Source: Gnetum montanum | Lineage: Eukaryota > Streptophyta > Gnetopsida > Gnetales > Gnetaceae | Direction: 5' to 3' | NCBI GenBank assembly: GCA_015680685.1 | Contig: MNCI01006048.1 | Location: 402,185 to 466,184, forward strand | DNA length: 64,000 nt | Part shown: one piece after another, positions 10,700-22,238 of the stretch | Layout: each line of letters opens with the position of its first letter | How positions within the stretch are numbered: position 1 is the first letter of the stretch | Made by a program: the position numbers and the translations under genes | Notes under the pieces: model-generated | Told to the model about the DNA's origin: nothing | Database searches by the model: none | The model's input: the letters and a program-made list of their open reading frames with translations, nothing else

Positions 10700-11757
10700 G
10701 CCAAACCTGTGCCGAAACTGTTGGGCAAGGCCTGGAAAAGATAATTCGACATCACAAGTCTCACTCGCAGTTTCCTCTTACTGCCATGTGACCCTGTGCA
10801 TGTAGTTGTTCTTGCAACGGATGAGGCCAATAAAAAGTAAAAAATTGCTAGTTTGCACAATACCTTGGAACAGTATATTTCTAACGGTTGTGATACCCTG
10901 TGCATGTAGTTGTTCCCTGTGCATGTAGTTGTTCATGCAACGGATGAGGCCAACAAAAAGTAAAAAATTGCTAGTTTGCACAATACCTTGGAACAGTATA
11001 TTTCTAACGGTTGTGATAGAGATCTCTTACATTTGTATTTATGGTCTAGGCCATCAAAGTTAGGTAAGCCTATGATTAACGAGGTTGGTGGTAGCACATT
11101 TACTTGAAACATTAATCTAAGTATCCTAATGAAGCTAGCAATAATATTTATTTTATTTATTATTATTATTATTATTAACATGAATTTAACTTTGTTCAAT
11201 TTGTTTCCTCCGCTAAGTTTAACCATTAATTTTAAAAATTAATCAACTCAATGTGGTTTAGTAATTATCAAAATAACAATTACAAATTTAAAATTAATAA
11301 TCAAAACCTTGGGACAACATATCATCAACACAACCCCATCACTAGCTGTGTGAAAACCAATGATAATGTGAAACTAATACGAGCTACGAAACTTATAAGT
11401 CATGGCCTTACACCAACAATGGGAATGTTGACATCAATAGCAAGTTCGACTCTACTAGGTAGCACTGAGTTATATAAACTTTTATAAATGTTGGGGTGTA
11501 CCTATGTTTCACTTATTTTGAGATCCAACACCCCCACCATAATTTTAGATATTTTAACTAACTCAACCATGCATATATCTCTTTAGAATATCTCTAGTTG
11601 TAAGGTCATGCTTTCTCAGAGCCACAATTTCCCATCATTATTCATTGATATTAACTTAGTTAATAGTTGATATGATGGATTAATAAAAGGACTATGAGTA
11701 AGATGAAGGAAAGTGTAGTATAAACATAAAATTTAGATGTGCAAATTTAGAAAGCCC
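10700..11757. other. 1.06 kb segment present only in SD1a
   Basis: SD1b passes directly from GAAGCC to AAAAAATTGGTA (58054-58070), whereas SD1a has this extra segment between similar GAAGCCAAA and AAAGCCCAAA edges. It holds the 104-base tandem repeat (10792-11018), a TTA microsatellite (11156-11178) and, at 11485-11532, a fragment matching the 3' end of the SINE-like repeat at 48279. I cannot tell insertion in SD1a from deletion in SD1b, but the edge microhomology favours deletion. Confidence 0.75.
10792..11018. repeat. 104-bp tandem repeat with nested 19-bp duplication
   Basis: Unit 1 is 10792-10895 and unit 2 is 10915-11018. Between them lies a 19-base extra copy of the unit start, CCCTGTGCATGTAGTTGTT (10896-10914). 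The two units differ at only a couple of positions, so the duplication is young relative to its surroundings. Confidence 0.9.
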
Positions 11758-12692
11758 AAAAATTGGTAGTCTTTTAGATTCTACAGGACTTTGTGGATTG
11801 CAATTACAGAGCCTGCCAAACATAGACATTATTGTTACGATTGTAAAGGAACGAATTAATTACTGACATTGGCAATACAAAGATTTCAATTTTTAACTCA
11901 AAATTATTTTATCATTTTAATTACACAGTTCCTCCCTTCATGAAAATGGTATAATGTTGAATGAACATCTACCTTACCCACAAGAATGAAGTAGATGTTA
12001 CCTTAGAACTAATTTTGATATTAAATTATCCAGGAAGTTGAGTAGTGGATTGAAACGAGATCTTTTATTGATCATGAAGCTGTCATCCTACAAAGCTTGT
12101 AGCAAATGCTTGCACAGTTCTAATTCTAAAATGTTTATCTAGGGATAATAAAAACCTCATAACGGATCAGTCTTATGCAAAAGATTTCAGCCCCAACTTT
12201 GCAAAGCCCAAGCCACAAATATAAAGATTTATTGATATGCATTCATGACCACGGAAAAATTACAAAGCATGATAAGAATTTGATCAACCATAGCTAAAGA
12301 AGAACAAGCATCACCGGATACTCTTGACATACAAAGGTGACCTAGTTGAGTGTACTTTTCCAATTAAATAATAATACAAAATACTTAAAAGTAAACATTA
12401 ATTCGTGCTCTACTTTTGTTTTCAGCATTAAAAGTGACTAATTAAATGAAGTTGCAGATGGTTTCTGTAAAATAAAACATCAATTCACACATGTGAAGCA
12501 TTGGTACAAGGGTACATTCTTCCATTACAAGATGAAGCAAATCCTACACATCACCAATATTACAAATAGTAAGTATCCACATGCTAGGAACAAATGAATT
12601 GTACAAATAAGGGAGCATAAAGAAAAATCATTAGGGCTTAGTGACATACATGAAAATTAATTCTTTTATTTCTAAAGACTTACCTAGAATCA
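11758..12692. other. 3' flank of the receptor-kinase pseudogene, no gene seen
   Basis: AT-rich sequence conserved with 58055-58990. No ORF with homology. It lies immediately 3' of the kinase stop codon on the minus strand. Confidence 0.6.
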
Positions 12693-13174
12693 CTAATCAG
12701 AAGAAAATATTGAACTTTGAACTTCTATCTTTCTGATGTGCAAAGGGGGTTGTGATTCCACAATCCTAATGATGTCTTCCAAGTTTCTTGATAGTGTCCT
12801 TTGATTCTGGAGATTCAAAGGATACACTGATAGTAAAAATAGCTCAACTTCTTTCATAGTAGGCCTCATGGAGGCATTCTGACAAGTGCTTCTTAAACCT
12901 ACCATTAAAATGTTTTCCATTGTTGACATTTCAACATCTTTATCCATCTCAATTCCACCTCCATCTTGGTGTGCTGTCTTTATTATATCTTTAATTGTTT
13001 ATCCTCTTTCATGCCCTAATTTTCCTTTCAAGGCCCTAGAGATCCACAATGATAATGTGACATCTCCTGAAAACATTTCATGTGGGGGCTTTAACCTAGT
13101 GATCACTTCCAAAGTAACAACTCCAAAGGTGTATACATCACCTTTGACAGAAACTCTTTGTCCAATCCCATACT

Positions 13175-13268
13175 CTAAAAAATCATCAATTAAAATTTAG
13201 CCTAGGCACTTTATCATCAAAAAAAATATATAGATGTTCTAAAAAGGATAAAAATAAAATGCATATAC
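13175..13268 (-). other. Kinase intron of RLK pseudogene 1
   Basis: On the minus strand the exon ends GCCCCAG and is followed by GTATATGC. The acceptor is TTTTTTAG before AGTATGGG. Joining restores the kinase block IAP-E-YG in phase 1. The intron is 94 bases. The third copy at 47250-47307 keeps the donor side. Confidence 0.85.
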
Positions 13269-14086
13269 CTGGGGCAATATAACCAACAGAACCTTTCACG
13301 GTAAGAGAAGATGTTGTTGAACCATCAAAATCTCCAATAAGGTGAGATATTCCAAAATCAGAAACCTTGACAGTCATATCGTCATCCAATAAGACATTCT
13401 CTGGTTTGATGTTGCAGTAGATGACCTGAAAATCACAATCATAATGCAAATAGGCAAGTCCCCTTGCCAACTCTGTGAGTATTTTCACTCTCATTGCCAA
13501 CTTCAATGGGGTCAACTGACCATCTTCTGTGCCGTGAAGAAGAGAATGGAGATTGCCATTAGTAAGGAAAGGCATAACCAGAGCTTTTAATTCATCGGAC
13601 CATACCACAATAATATCTTCAAAATGTTGCGATGCTTTACTTTCCTCAAAGCATGACATTTCTTTTTGAATTTTTTCACAGTTCCATGTTGCTCAGCAGA
13701 AGAGAAACATTTTACAGCAACTACCATGTCCGAGCTTAAGACACCTCTGTAGACCTTTCCATGGCTGCCTTCACCTACCAAGTTTGAAGCGCTGAAATTG
13801 TCTGTTGCCCTTTGAAGTTCTTGCATAGATATCTTTAGGAATTTTTCACTTACCCATAGAGTTTGCCCTTTGGATGTTTTGGTTCTTCTAAGAATGAATG
13901 AAATCACTGTAACAACTAGCAACAGAAGGCCACCTAGTATGCCAAGCACGATTTTCAGAATACTGTTTTTGTTAAAATGAGACGTGTTGCTGAGTAAGAG
14001 ATGGTAGACAAGCTTTCAGGCCAAAACATCTTCCGCATAAATTTAAATTACCAAGAAACAACCATCCTGTCAATCTTAGCTTCTTT

Positions 14087-14156
14087 GAGGAAGAACTGTG
14101 CAGACAGGGGACTTCTCCATCGAGGAAGAACTGTGCAGACAGGGGACTTCTCCATC
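14087..14156. repeat. Perfect 35-bp tandem duplication inside the LRR region
   Basis: The unit beginning GAGGAAGAACTGTGCAGACA is repeated twice without mismatch (14087-14121 and 14122-14156). Because 35 is not a multiple of three it shifts the frame after the last LRR, before the membrane helix. Confidence 0.95.
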
Positions 14157-14937
14157 AAAGTTGTTATAGGAAAAGTTCAAAAAATGGAGATTGGAATGAT
14201 TGAAAAGGGACGCAAGCACAGGTCCGGTAAAGTTGTTACCAGACAGATCTAAGCTTTGAAGCTGGGTGACTTTATTCCCAATTGATTTGGAAACGTTACC
14301 GCTGAAATGATTAAAACTGAGATTGATTTCATGGGCATCCAACCAGCTATCCATGTAACATGCAATGTTTCCAGAAAGATTGTTGCTTGAAAGATTTATA
14401 TATTGTGCCATCTGTAATCTTTCTATTCCTGAAGGTACTTCTCCTGTCAGGCTATTTGCTGACAAATCAAAATGAAATACAATGTTTTGAGATCGGCAAC
14501 CTCTGGTGGAATTGGCCCAGACAGATTGTTTGCTGATAGTACAAGGTCTTCAAGAACAGGGCAGTCTCCTATCTCTGAAGGAATTTTTCCTGACAGCAGA
14601 TTCTTATCAAGGTGCAACTCCCACAGATTAACCAGTTTTTCAATATCAATAGGAATGGAACCAGATAACATATTATTTGAGAGATACAGATAACCAAGTG
14701 ACTTGTTCAAGAGAGATATCTCTCTGGGAAGGTGGCCTTGTAGCTTGTTTCTTTGAAGACAAATGCTTTGCAGTGACCTTACATTTGCAATTTGAGGTGG
14801 AATGGTACCGTTTAATAAGTTGCCATACGGATTAAAACTACTACAGGGCAGAGACAGTCTGTATAGTCATAGAGTGGCCACAACATATTTGATTATACAA
14901 AATTATAAATTAAGAGTTTTGGATCACATAAGTAATT

Positions 14938-15470
14938 GTGATTAATCACATGTAATATAATAGACTTTATCTCACAGGAATTTCTATTATATTTAATGTG
15001 GTCAATCAGGATGAAATGTTGAATTATTTTTCTTAATTTGCCCATAGGGTTTAAGAAAAGGCATATAATTCAATAGTTTTCTCATAAGGATATATGGATC
15101 TATTTAAATTAAAATTTAGCCTACAGACAATTTTATGTCATTTGATTCATATCTTGCATGTTTTACATTGGTAAATGTGCCCTAAGGTATTTCATCACAT
15201 ATATAGTATTGTGATTAATCATCTGTCATATGATAGATTTTGTCCCACATGAATTTCCATTATATTTACAGTGATTAATCAGGGTGAAGTATTGAATTAT
15301 TTTTCTTAATTTGCCCACAGGGATTAAGAAAAGGAATATAGTTTAATAGCTTCATCATAAGGATATATGGATCTGTTTGAATTAAAATTTAGCCCACAGG
15401 CAATTTTATGTCATGTGATTCATATTTTTGCATGTTTACATTGGTACACATGTCCTACAGTTTATAGCCT
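14938..15470 (+). repeat. About 273-bp tandem duplication in the copia leader
   Basis: GTGATTAATC recurs at 14938 and 15211, and the two units stay collinear to TACATTGGTA near each end. Both contain TTAATTTGCCCAYAGGG and AAGGATATATGGATCT. The divergence between units is moderate, so the duplication is old. Confidence 0.85.
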
Positions 15471-15506
15471 AAAATTTAGTGACATAAGCATGTTTATTTT
15501 GCAGCT

Positions 15507-15768
15507 ATGCAACCTGTAAATTACTCTGACTTTAAATGTGACATTCCTGAATTGATGGGTGATAATTACAAGGTGTGGAAGGAGAGAATTCTCCTTCATT
15601 TAGGATGGATGGACATTGATTATGCTATCTGTAAGGATGAACCACCTGCGGTTAATGCAACCAACCATCCAAATGATATTGGTCTTTATGATAAATGGAA
15701 GCGATCTAATCGTCTCTGCGTAATGTTCATAAAAACCAAGATCTCGGCTGGTATACGTGGATCATTGG
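15507..15768 (+). pseudogene. Ty1/copia gag N-terminus
   Basis: The frame from ATG 15507 reads IPELMGDNYKVWKERILL, then LGWMDIDYAI and FIKTKISAGIRGS. This is the standard start of plant copia gag (the DUF4219/UBN2 region). It is cut after about 87 codons, exactly where the inverted repeat begins its loop. The preceding TTTTGCAG may be a leader splice acceptor. Truncated and non-functional. Confidence 0.85.
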
Positions 15769-15855
15769 TTTTTACTTTTTCACGTATCTATACTGTTCCA
15801 ATGATCCACATATACCAGCCGAGATCTTGGTTTTTATGATCATTACGCAGAGATG
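15711..15855. repeat. Inverted duplication, 58-base arms with about 29-base loop
   Basis: Left arm 15711-15768, right arm 15798-15855, nearly perfect complements (for example ACCAAGATCTCGGCTGGTAT in the left arm). The arm is copia gag coding sequence, so the right arm is a reversed copy. Transcription would give a strong hairpin. Confidence 0.92.
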
Positions 15856-15901
15856 ATTATCTAATTGTTCCGGTTAAAAGGTTGTTAGGGTTAAAAGGTT
15901 G

Positions 15902-17067
15902 TTATCTGATAAGTAGATGAGTTAAAAGAGATGAATTGGATAGAGTTAGGAGGATTGGAATAGGCTGGGTGGGCGTGCTCTCTCCACTGGTAAAGTAATT
16001 GTAGCCAATGTTAAAACGTGTGAGTTGAGTCCAGCTTGTTGCCAACCACAATGGTGGCATTCCTGACAATCTGTTATTGGACAATTCGAGGATTTGGAGT
16101 TGGGTGAGATTGTGCCATGAGTGTGGGATGTTGCCAGTGAATCCATTTTGAAATAAAGCAAAACCCTGTAGTTTGTTAAAGCTGCCCAGCTAGGTAGGAA
16201 GATGACCTGCAAATTGTTGGCAGAAAAATCAAACGTTGTAAGAGTCGTGAGGTTGCTTAAACAGTAAGGAATGGTTCCACTCAGAAGGTTTTGGCCAAGA
16301 AAAATTTTAGTGAGACGGTAGAGATGGGCAAGTGCACAAGGAATCAAACCCTTCAAATGATTAGCAACAAAACTAAGATGTTGCAAGAAAGAAAGGTTGC
16401 CCAGTTGAGCAGGAATGACCCCATGAATGTTGTTATAACCAAGGTCAAGGAGTTCAAGTTTGTGGAGTGCTCCCAGCCACGAAGGGATTTGTCCATTCAA
16501 CTGATTTTTGTAAACATTGAAGTGCTTGAGGTTTTGGAGTGTTACAAATGACTGAGGAATGTCACCAACCAAGGAATTTGTACATAGAATAAGAAATTGC
16601 AATGAAGAAAGGTTTCCTATCTGATAAGGAATCCCACCTTCAAATTCATTTAAACATAGATCAAATACTTTAAGCCTATGCAAAGTGCCCAGGGATGATG
16701 GGATCATACCAGAGAAAGAGTTATTGCCAATGTCAAGTACCTGCAGGAATGATAAGTTGGAGAGGTGGGGAGACAGGGATCCACGCAACGTGGCACTTTC
16801 CAGAAATATGTTCACAACTCGGCCATGATGTTTGGTGGAGCAGCTGATTCCAGTCCAATTGCATGCGTTGGGATCATGATCGTTCCAATCGTGAAGAAGA
16901 GAGAGTGGATCACTGGTGATGCATTTCTTGAATTAAATGAGAGCTCTCATATCATTCAAAGCTCCATCATGATGTGTGCGAGCTTTAACAAGAGCAACAA
17001 AGAAAGAGGAGCACAAACTAAGCAGAAGCAGAAGGCGAAAAAGAAGAGCAGCAGAGAAGGAGGCCAT
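15902..17067 (-). pseudogene. LRR receptor-like kinase pseudogene 1, N-terminal half
   Basis: The start ATG at 17065-17067 gives a signal peptide (MASFSAALLFRLLLLLSLCS). Then comes the LRR N-terminal cap with NACNWTGISC, followed by about ten 24-residue LRRs of the LxxLxLxxNxxxGxIP type. Damage: an in-frame TAA at 16933-16935 in the cap, a one-base loss near 16206 that shifts the frame within an LRR, and a TAG at 16190-16192 at a Trp position. The frame after the shift continues with GNIPHSWHNLTQLQ before the copia insertion. The ectodomain would face the apoplast. This half and 12693-14865 form one ancestral gene. Confidence 0.9.
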
Positions 17068-18329
17068 TGTGATGCTGCAGAGGTAGGGGAAGGCAGGAAG
17101 GTGTAATAATACATAATTGCTGTTGATGTTGAGCTCAATTTAAACGTTTTTATCTCGACATTGACTTTTCAAAATAAATTTTTGTGCATAGTTAAATAAT
17201 GTATTAAATTGAAGTTGTTCTTTATCTGTGGACGAGAAATCTGCTTAACTTTTTGGGAGTTCTGTTTCCTGCGTAATTTTCGCTTTGGTGTCAGATTGGC
17301 ATTCCTATAATCTTCCTACCTTTGGTGACCTTTTTGGACATTTATGGGTAACGTCAGTTTCTGCTGGGCTTTAATGTCGTGTTGCACGGGATTCTGAGTT
17401 CTGTATTTCTTATGAAAAGTGTTCAACACAACGCGTTTTCCTGAATTTTTCAAATAAAACTAAGAAGCTGGACCAGGAAAAGTAGTCAGCTCAATTGAAT
17501 TTTTTAAACGAAATTAAAAAAAAAAAAGAGGAAGAAGCTTCATTGCTGCATTTTAAATTTTTCAAAGAAGCTTGATTTCTGCATTCTGTATGAAAAATAG
17601 TCAATCCAATTTCTGCATTCATTGAACGCGCTCCTCCCAGAGGTGAGTTTGGGAGAGTCATCGCTTTTTATTATTATAAAAGCATCCGTATATGTTCACC
17701 TTTAATGGCCTGAGATGAGTTGTCATCAATTTTCTTTATAAACAAGATGGTTTTATGTTCACCATCAGTGCCGTGTTGGCCGAGAATCTCATTTTCTGCA
17801 TTTTTTTATAAAAAGTGGTCAGCCGAACGCGTTTTCCCTGAATTTTCAACTCATAAGTGAAGCAGAAGAAACTTGACAAGTATATGCCTTTTTATTTAAA
17901 GCATCTACCCGAGAGTCCAGTCCGTTCTATTCTAATGAATTATTTACCCGTTCCATCCTCATGGATGGGCATGGGTTAGCACAAAGGTATTAATGTTTCG
18001 CAAATCTCCACAATTTCAGACATTTTGGGAATCCAACATGAAGTGTTCAAACTCTTCAACCCCCTACTTAAACATTTCTTGGGTAAAAGGCAACTAGGGA
18101 TTAGGAGAAGCATGGAGGATCAATAGGATGTGAGTTAAGTGAAAGAGGTAGAATAAAAATCAATAGACCAGGTAAAGATAATCAGAAAATACACCATCTA
18201 TTCATAACCATCCGCAAAATGTTTTACATCAAATTTTCTAGAAGCATCTGGGAGTACACTATCCACTGATCAATCATATATGTGAAAAATCCCAAAATCA
18301 CATATGTGAGATCCACAAAATTTTTTATC
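17068..18329. other. Upstream flank of RLK pseudogene, no gene seen
   Basis: Should contain the former promoter and 5' UTR of the receptor kinase. No convincing TATA box was singled out. It contains short dispersed similarities among themselves (GAATTTTTCAA and CGCGTTTTCC near 17440 and 17825) but no recognisable gene. Confidence 0.5.
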
Positions 18330-19948
18330 CTTTTTGATCACAAAAAGGAGAGAACAAACATCTTGCCAAGGTCTCAATTAGTAACCTTGGTAACATCCTT
18401 AGATTCAAAATCCACTGCTGCTTGAGATGGATGATAAGTTTGCTCATTGTCATGACTATTGGTGCTAGGATGGTTGGATTTCTAAGTGTCCTCATTTGAG
18501 GACTCAACTCACTGCATTGGAGCATACCAAGGATAAAGCTTCACTGAAAATCCACAGGAAGCTTGAGAAGTTGATGGAGTTGGCAACTACTGAACTGGAG
18601 CCCATTGGGATGTGGTCCCAAAGATGCTCTCCATAGCTTGTTGCTTAAAAGAGATAAGAACATTAGCATGAGATGGAGTAGTAAAAGTAGGAGGAACTAG
18701 AATATGGTGCTTTGGCTACTGCATGGAAGCATGATGCTTCCCCTAAACACTAGCTAGGGGTGCCTCTAGCTCAGAATTTGACTCCATACCTAAGTTGATG
18801 TGCATGAGGGGAATTGTTGAAGAATGAAGTGGATGAATAAGAGCATCGTCCTTGCTGTTAGAGATGGGAGGAGTAGTGACCTCTTCAAATACCTACCTAT
18901 CAAAGGGAGGAGAAATCCCAGCCTCATCTAAGCTCTTAGAAAAGTAAGAGAGGTTCCTCCTCAGCTTCGCAATGGCTTAGGAAATGGGTCTAAACATACT
19001 CTTTAAAGAGGAATCAATATGGGCTTCAGAATATTTCGATCTTCGCAACTATGGTGAGGCCTTCTTCATTTATATTGGTGATCTAGTGCTAGGTGTTACT
19101 ATTACTATGTGAGAAGAACTCCTCTTCTTTGCGTACTCACCAAGACTTTGCTTGCCTTTAAGCAAAGGAAACTCTAGAATTGGTACATCCTTCTTATAGA
19201 TCAACATGCTAATGAGGTAAGAATGCCCAAGGATTCTCTCCTTTGCATAGAGGCTTAGAATGTCTCTACACAGGGTGTGCCCTAGATCTAGTGGTAACCC
19301 TATAAGCAAACAATATAGTACATAGCCTTGGGTTGGCAGTAGATAATTATAACTACCTTCCTTTACCTTTATATTATACAAAAAAAAGAAGTGACAAGGT
19401 GGAGGCATCTAGAATCATCTTGCTTTGCTCAATGTGATCCTAATCAAAAGACATATCTCTCCCAAATAATACATTATAGAATTCATCATGAGCTACGAGC
19501 ATGATACCATTTGTGTAAATGTCATGCATAGACTCTATAGTAACCCAAAAGACATCAAGACTAGAAATACCCAAAAGTGCATTAATAAGTTGAAGAGATA
19601 CTTTAATAATAATCCCACCAATAGTGGATGTAAAAGCCCCTACAGTAGCATCATAAATAACAATGTCATAATAGAATTCTCAAATTAACACTTCAGGCAT
19701 AAGAAAATTCATGGAAATGAATGTAGTCTAGTTTAAATCTTAAAAAAATCCATCAAAGCTTGTTGTCTATGCAAAGGAAAATTAAGAGAACACTTAGAAA
19801 AAATAGTAGTAGTTCTTGTCATTTCAAACCTATGCTAAGCATCTGAATTGTGAAACTGAGGAGTGTATGAAGGTGGCACACTACTAGAACTTCCTCTTGC
19901 TCATTTCTTGGAAGGATTTCTAGATGTACCAACCTTCTTGTGGGCCAT
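18330..19948 (-). pseudogene. Decayed ORF resembling the putative plant transposon protein family
   Basis: Minus strand from ATG 19948: MAHKKVGTSRNPSKK, then a Ser/Pro-rich start, a mid-region readable across frames (FYNVLFGRDMSFD) and, at 19408-19070, an open frame with NYLLPTQGYVLYCLLIGLPL and SYLISMLIYKKDVPILEF. The tail toward 18330 is Ser/Pro/Gln-rich. The layout (basic Ser-rich head, alpha-helical core, low-complexity tail) resembles the PF20167-type proteins found inside plant retroelements. I rely on general resemblance only, and other retroelement-borne ORFs are possible. Many stops. Confidence 0.35.
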
Positions 19949-20070
19949 CTCTACCAAAATCACTATGAATGGTGGAGCCCTAGTTTTCTTTGTGGGATCT
20001 CTATGCAAGAATACAATAAAATGGGGGTTTTTTCTATTATAACTGTGGGTAAATGAGGGTTTTGAAAAAA

Positions 20071-20245
20071 CATGAGACGTCCTTTTTGATAGAAAGGCAT
20101 CTTTTTACATGTAAAAATTTAGGAGACATATTTCATTCATCAAAGATGTCTTTCCCACAACAAACAAAAAAATAGAGAAACATTTTGTTTTTCCAAAGAT
20201 GTCTTTGTAGAGATGTCTTTCACTTTGGAAAGACGTCTTTCTTCA
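20071..20245. repeat. Cluster of AAAGACRTCTTT-like palindromes
   Basis: About seven degenerate copies of the palindrome AAAGACGTCTTT or its variants lie within about 175 bases (for example AAAGATGTCTTT near 20140 and 20200). A similar cluster lies in the copia LTR at 22826-23100. Confidence 0.7.
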
Positions 20246-20439
20246 AAAGTCAGAATGAGGTTTTGGAAGGTTGCCATTAGTTTATAGTCTTAATTAAACC
20301 TTGAAAATAAAAATAAAAACTTACCTCTACCTACCTGCCATGTTGTTAGAAGATGATGGTTTTTAAAGAGCTAAGGAATGTGTTTCCTCTTTTGAGGAAT
20401 CTCCTTTGAACCAAACTTTTCCAATGTCCAATGCATGAC

Positions 20440-22198
20440 TTCCTCTTACAAATTTGTTAAGGAAAGTGTCCTAATGCCCTTGATCCTATTTAATTCTCCA
20501 TTCTCTTTTGATAGCCTTGGTCCTTTGGGTTGACTTCCAATCTTCTTTGTGATCTTGCATAAAACCCTTTCTTGATGCACTTTGATAAGACCAAGGAGTC
20601 TTATGTACACATATGATAAAACTTTAGATTGCACTCCCTTTGTTTATTCCCAATATTATTACAATAATAACATCTAATTCTCCTATTGGAAAAATAACTA
20701 GAAGGACCAAACCTTTGAGGAGTTTTATGTTGAACAAAAGCTTCCCTTGATGTAGAGTCCTTATTCTTTGATGGTTCCTTTAGATGAGAAGAATGTTCCT
20801 TTTTTTCGTGGCAACATCCAAGTCCACTTTTGTCTTGTGGGCTTCTTCCTTGTTCAAGTACCATTTGAAGGGACTCATTTCCCTTTGTTAATAGTTCATT
20901 TATTAGTTTAACATCTGCAACTTCCACTTTGGCTTATTCTAAAGATAAGGTTAGCTTCTCATTCTCAGACTTTAGATCTAAGAGTTGTTTATCAAAGTTA
21001 GAAATAGTTAAATCCAATAAAGATATTTCATGTTCTTTAGACTTAACTTTTCTATTTAACTTTTTACAAAGATTTTGAAAATTCAGAAGTTCTTTACATA
21101 ATAAATCATACCTTTCATCATCATTTAGTTCATTGTCTGATGAATCACCATGAGTGAGGGCCATGTAGATGAGCTAAGAGTTTTTTTACATCTTTCTCCA
21201 CTTCTTCTTCACTTTTTTCCCCATCATCCCAACTAGTATAGAAGTTGTTTTTCTTTGCTTCTTCAAGGGATTTGTTCTTATATTACATCTTCAGGCTACT
21301 AGGACATTCGGAGGCCACATGGCCTCTACCTCCTCACATCCAATATTCTATAGAAGAAAAATCTAAGTTAGAGTTCAAAAAATTCTTACCTCTTTCTTTA
21401 CCTTTAGGCTAATTAAATCTTTACAAATATTTCCCTTTGTTCTTTCTAGCAATTATTTGTTGAGGCTTCTTGGTGAGAAGGGCAATCTCCTCTTCATTGC
21501 CCTCATCATGCTCATTGACCTCCTCCTCCTTAGAGATAGTCTTTAGAGTAATAGTTTTTTCTTGAATTTATCCTTTGCTTATAAGATTCATTTCATAGGC
21601 AATGAGAGCACTTTGAAGTACTTCAAATTTTAGAGTTGAGAAATCTCTGATTTCCTCCATGGTTGTGACATGAGGCCTGAACTCTAGTTCTAGAGTTCTA
21701 ATCATTTTGATGATGATGTTACTTTTGGGCAAGTCTTTTCCTATTCCTCTAATGGCTACAATAATATATTTAGCTATAGAATAATAATCCTTAATTTTCT
21801 CACCTTCACACATTTTGAGTTTATCATATTTACTTTGCAGAATTAACAATTTTGATTACTTAACAATAAAGGTTCCTTCATAAGTAGCTTCTAAAGTTTG
21901 CCAAATTTCTTTGGTTGTTTTACATCCTACTACCCTACTAAATTTAGATTTATTCAAATCAAAATATAATTTTTTTTGCTTTTGAATCAAACATGAACTT
22001 AACCTTTTCTTCTTGTAACCATATGTTGTGAGGCTTGATGAGGACAGTGGTACCATCGACAGGTGGAGTGTAGCCTTCCAAGACTAACTCCTAGACTTCA
22101 AACTACATGGGTTTAGAGAATCCTTGCATTATGGATTTCTAGTAGGTAAAGTCAAATCCATTAAACATGGATGGATTTGTGTAAGAAGTCCCCTCCAT
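20440..22198 (-). pseudogene. Ty1/copia gag, element H
   Basis: The start ATG is 22196-22198 (MEGTSYTNPSMFNGFDFTY). UBN2-type gag follows: TTKEIWQTLEATYEGT, KMCEGEKIKDYY, LKFEVLQSALIAYEM. A first zinc knuckle is damaged (GRGHVASEC near 21320, with its first cysteines lost). A coiled-coil-like segment follows (20934-21164, LLDLTISNFDKQLLDLKSEN). The second knuckle CYYCNNIGNKQREC has His changed to Asn (about 20640). The order is that of plant copia gag-pol. Protease, integrase and RT are not seen downstream. Several stops and frame changes. Confidence 0.85.
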
Positions 22199-22238
22199 TG
22201 TTCACTCTTGAAGTTGATGATGAAACAAAGAGTATTGG

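Larger units (their letters stand above)
7463..13080. repeat. Segmental duplication copy SD1a
   Basis: This segment reappears, in the same orientation, at 48523-59378. Shared landmarks in order: the SINE, AT-rich spacer, farnesyl diphosphate synthase relic, its upstream region and the last receptor-kinase exon. SD1a keeps an unoccupied site at 8468-8472 where SD1b carries element G, and has about 1.06 kb (10700-11757) that SD1b lacks. By eye the copies are highly similar, with scattered substitutions and small indels. Confidence 0.9.
12693..14865 (-). pseudogene. LRR receptor-like kinase pseudogene 1, C-terminal half (LRRs, membrane helix, kinase)
   Basis: Minus strand in order: about six LRRs (NGTIPPQIANVRSLQSICLQ and onward), a membrane helix (LGILGGLLLLVVTVISFI), juxtamembrane, kinase N-lobe with the VAIK-type Lys (VVAVKCF), catalytic loop, DFG (VSDFGIS), an intron at 13175-13268, and a last exon ending at TAG 12693-12695. 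Damage: a frameshift in LRR near 14460, the 35-base tandem duplication at 14087, a frameshift near 13615, a catalytic loop reading YCNIKPEN (HRD-type Asp replaced by Asn at 13411-13413), and an in-frame TAA at 12999-13001. Type: plant LRR-RLK close to the EFR/FLS2 group (subfamily XII-like), by motif style. In a live plant it would be a plasma-membrane receptor. This one cannot be translated whole. Confidence 0.9.
14866..15901 (+). mobile_element. Ty1/copia fragment splitting the RLK pseudogene
   Basis: LRR coding stops at about 14865 on one side and resumes at about 15902 on the other. Between them lie a leader with a 273-base tandem duplication (14938-15470), the start of a copia gag (15507) and an inverted duplication (15711-15855). 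No LTR or target duplication was recognised at the edges, and LRRs may have been lost when it arrived. Confidence 0.75.

Noticed and set aside
15872-15905. Telomere-like TTAGGGTTAAAAGG
   Set aside because: Only a 17-base direct duplication of GGTTAAAAGGTTGTTAG-type sequence, not a telomeric array.
16291-16551. Plus-strand frame opposite the LRRs
   Set aside because: Antisense shadow of the LRR coding strand.
16956-17138. Minus-strand hydrophobic frame as the signal peptide
   Set aside because: The true signal peptide is in a different phase from ATG 17067, which joins the LRR cap.
20934-21164. Separate coiled-coil gene
   Set aside because: In order and phase with copia gag blocks on either side, so it is part of that polyprotein.
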